DNA of 6,807 nt from Planctomyces sp. GTDB lineage: Bacteria > Planctomycetota > Planctomycetia > Planctomycetales > Planctomycetaceae. Shown piece after piece: positions 5,918 through 6,807 of this stretch. Under the pieces are notes generated by a model. That model was not told the DNA's origin, did no database searches, and was given only the letters and a program-made list of their open reading frames with translations. A program made the position numbers and the translations under genes. Where the stretch lies: assembly GCA_005809115.1 (NCBI GenBank), contig SYLK01000089.1, positions 1-6,807 of the forward strand, read 5' to 3'. Every line of letters begins with the position of its first letter. Position 1 is the first letter of the stretch.

Positions 5918-6807
5918 AGGCCGGAACAGCCCGCATCAGGGTTTCCAGGCCCGGCAATGCGTGGCCACCGAGACACCCGAACGACAGGTCCTGTGACAAT
6001 CCATGGTCTCCGGATCGGCCCCCCTGCGCCTGCCGTGACGTGATCGAAAGATATTCCTCAACCGCGCGGGAACGGCGTCCGACAACTCGGAAGGCACTCG
6101 TTTCGGTGAATCGCACCCGCCGCGGCCAGACACCAGCATGCCCGGCCTGCAGCTCGCTCCGCAGACGCGTCAGCAGTTCCTCCTCGGACAGTGCCCCTGA
6201 TCTGTCAGCTCTGACGGTCAGTGGACCGCCCACAAACCAGTCAACAATCGTGGTTCGGCCCGCTGCCGTACCCATCGACTGACAACGCCGGACCATCTCG
6301 GCCACCACCTCCGCAGTCCCCATTTCCGGCACCGTGTGGAACACTTCCCGGGCGTACCGAACCGTATCCGCAGCTGCGAAACGAGCCGACAGGCTCCGCT
6401 GCTGCAGGTCGGCCTCGACGATGCGACAGCCGTATTCACCGCACTCATCCGGTGAAATCGCCTGCGGAGATCCTGCAGTGACAGTCAGAGAATCACCGGA
6501 CAGCGCCTGCAGCAGCTCGCGCCCGGGAACTCCGTCAGGTGCTGCCCGATAGACGTAGTTCGGGGATCCCGCCACTCTGTCCTGATGCAGCTCAATCAAC
6601 AGAGATTCGGGACTGCTGCGTCCGACATGCCGCGGCACGACTCGCAGAATCGGACCACCCGACGCTCCCCACGTGACTTCCACGCGATCGCCGCTTCCGA
6701 ATTCCAGCGATTCCGCCTGCTGCCGCCCCGCCTGCGCCGGCACACTGCCGATGGCCTGAACCATCCGGATGCCGTGTCGCTTCAGCTGCAGCGACAGGGC
6801 GCTCAGC
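5916..6807 (-). CDS. SbcD/YhaO/Mre11-like DNA-repair exonuclease subunit, C-terminal part (5' end outside the window)
   Basis: The frame is open to the right edge, so the ATG at 6764 is probably internal and the true start is off the window. About 296 residues are visible. Numbered from that Met, ELHQDRVAGSPNYVY (58-72) recalls the LLHTSVGG...YAP segment of SbcD/Mre11-type phosphoesterases. GSPQ followed by DECGEYGCRIVEAD (98-119) recalls the PG.PQGR....E.G..GC.LV.VD strand after the GHxH motif. A basic and acidic C-terminal cap follows (IVDWFVGGPLTVRA; EEELLTRLRSEL), as in the capping domain that contacts the ATPase partner. The GHxH motif itself is not visible between the two recalled segments, where the sequence reads RAAPDGVPGRELLQAL. 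The N-terminal metal-binding motifs (DxH, GNHD) would lie upstream or have been lost. Its place directly before an SMC/Rad50-type ATPase supports the assignment, which rests on remembered family patterns. Confidence 0.6.
   Translation of the reverse strand, partial: LSALSLQLKRHGIRMVQAIGSVPAQAGRQQAESLEFGSGDRVEVTWGASGGPILRVVPRHVGRSSPESLLIELHQDRVAGSPNYVYRAAPDGVPGRELLQALSGDSLTVTAGSPQAISPDECGEYGCRIVEADLQQRSLSARFAAADTVRYAREVFHTVPEMGTAEVVAEMVRRCQSMGTAAGRTTIVDWFVGGPLTVRADRSGALSEEELLTRLRSELQAGHAGVWPRRVRFTETSAFRVVGRRSRAVEEYLSITSRQAQGGRSGDHGLSQDLSFGCLGGHALPGLETLMRAVPA

Noticed and set aside
5895..5918. Selenocysteine insertion at the TGA of the SbcD-like gene
   Set aside because: The neighbouring sequence has no redox-type motif, and this exonuclease family has no expected Cys/Sec there. 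The hairpin alone is not enough.
4933..6282. Long plus-strand frames (4933-5598 and 5614-6282, about 220 codons each)
   Set aside because: Both are antisense to genes with clear family motifs, and their Arg/Pro/Ser-rich translations are typical of high-GC shadow frames.

Overview
The window looks like chromosomal DNA from a high-GC member of the Planctomycetota. The main reason is the large minus-strand gene, an SMC/Rad50-type ATPase ending in two DUF4332-like modules, an architecture I associate with planctomycetes. A very short Gly/Ala/Pro-rich lipoprotein and a secreted hypothetical protein fit the same picture. The genus cannot be read from the sequence.

Layout from left to right. Positions 1-253 hold no gene I can support. 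A small lipoprotein gene lies on the plus strand (254-505). It converges on a minus-strand gene for an exported protein of unknown function (717-1982), and the gap between them carries two terminator-like hairpins, one suited to each direction. A leader of about 290 bases follows (1983-2271), with a nested inverted repeat and a second GC-rich hairpin. The ATPase gene fills 2272-5769. Upstream of it in transcription order is the 3' part of a gene resembling the C-terminal half of SbcD/YhaO/Mre11-type DNA-repair exonucleases (5916-6807), which runs off the right edge. No rRNA, tRNA, CRISPR array, insertion sequence or attachment site was seen.

The two right-hand genes are most simply read as an Mre11-Rad50-like pair (SbcCD or YhaO-YhaN type) acting on DNA ends. 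Three details deserve attention. The nuclease-like partner shows no GHxH metal-binding motif where I would expect it. Its frame ends at a TGA, but the same frame stays open for 46 more codons and closes only 5 bases before the ATPase ATG. The ATPase has Gln where the histidine of the H-switch normally sits.

The exported protein and the lipoprotein have no evident functional tie to the repair pair and are probably separate transcription units.
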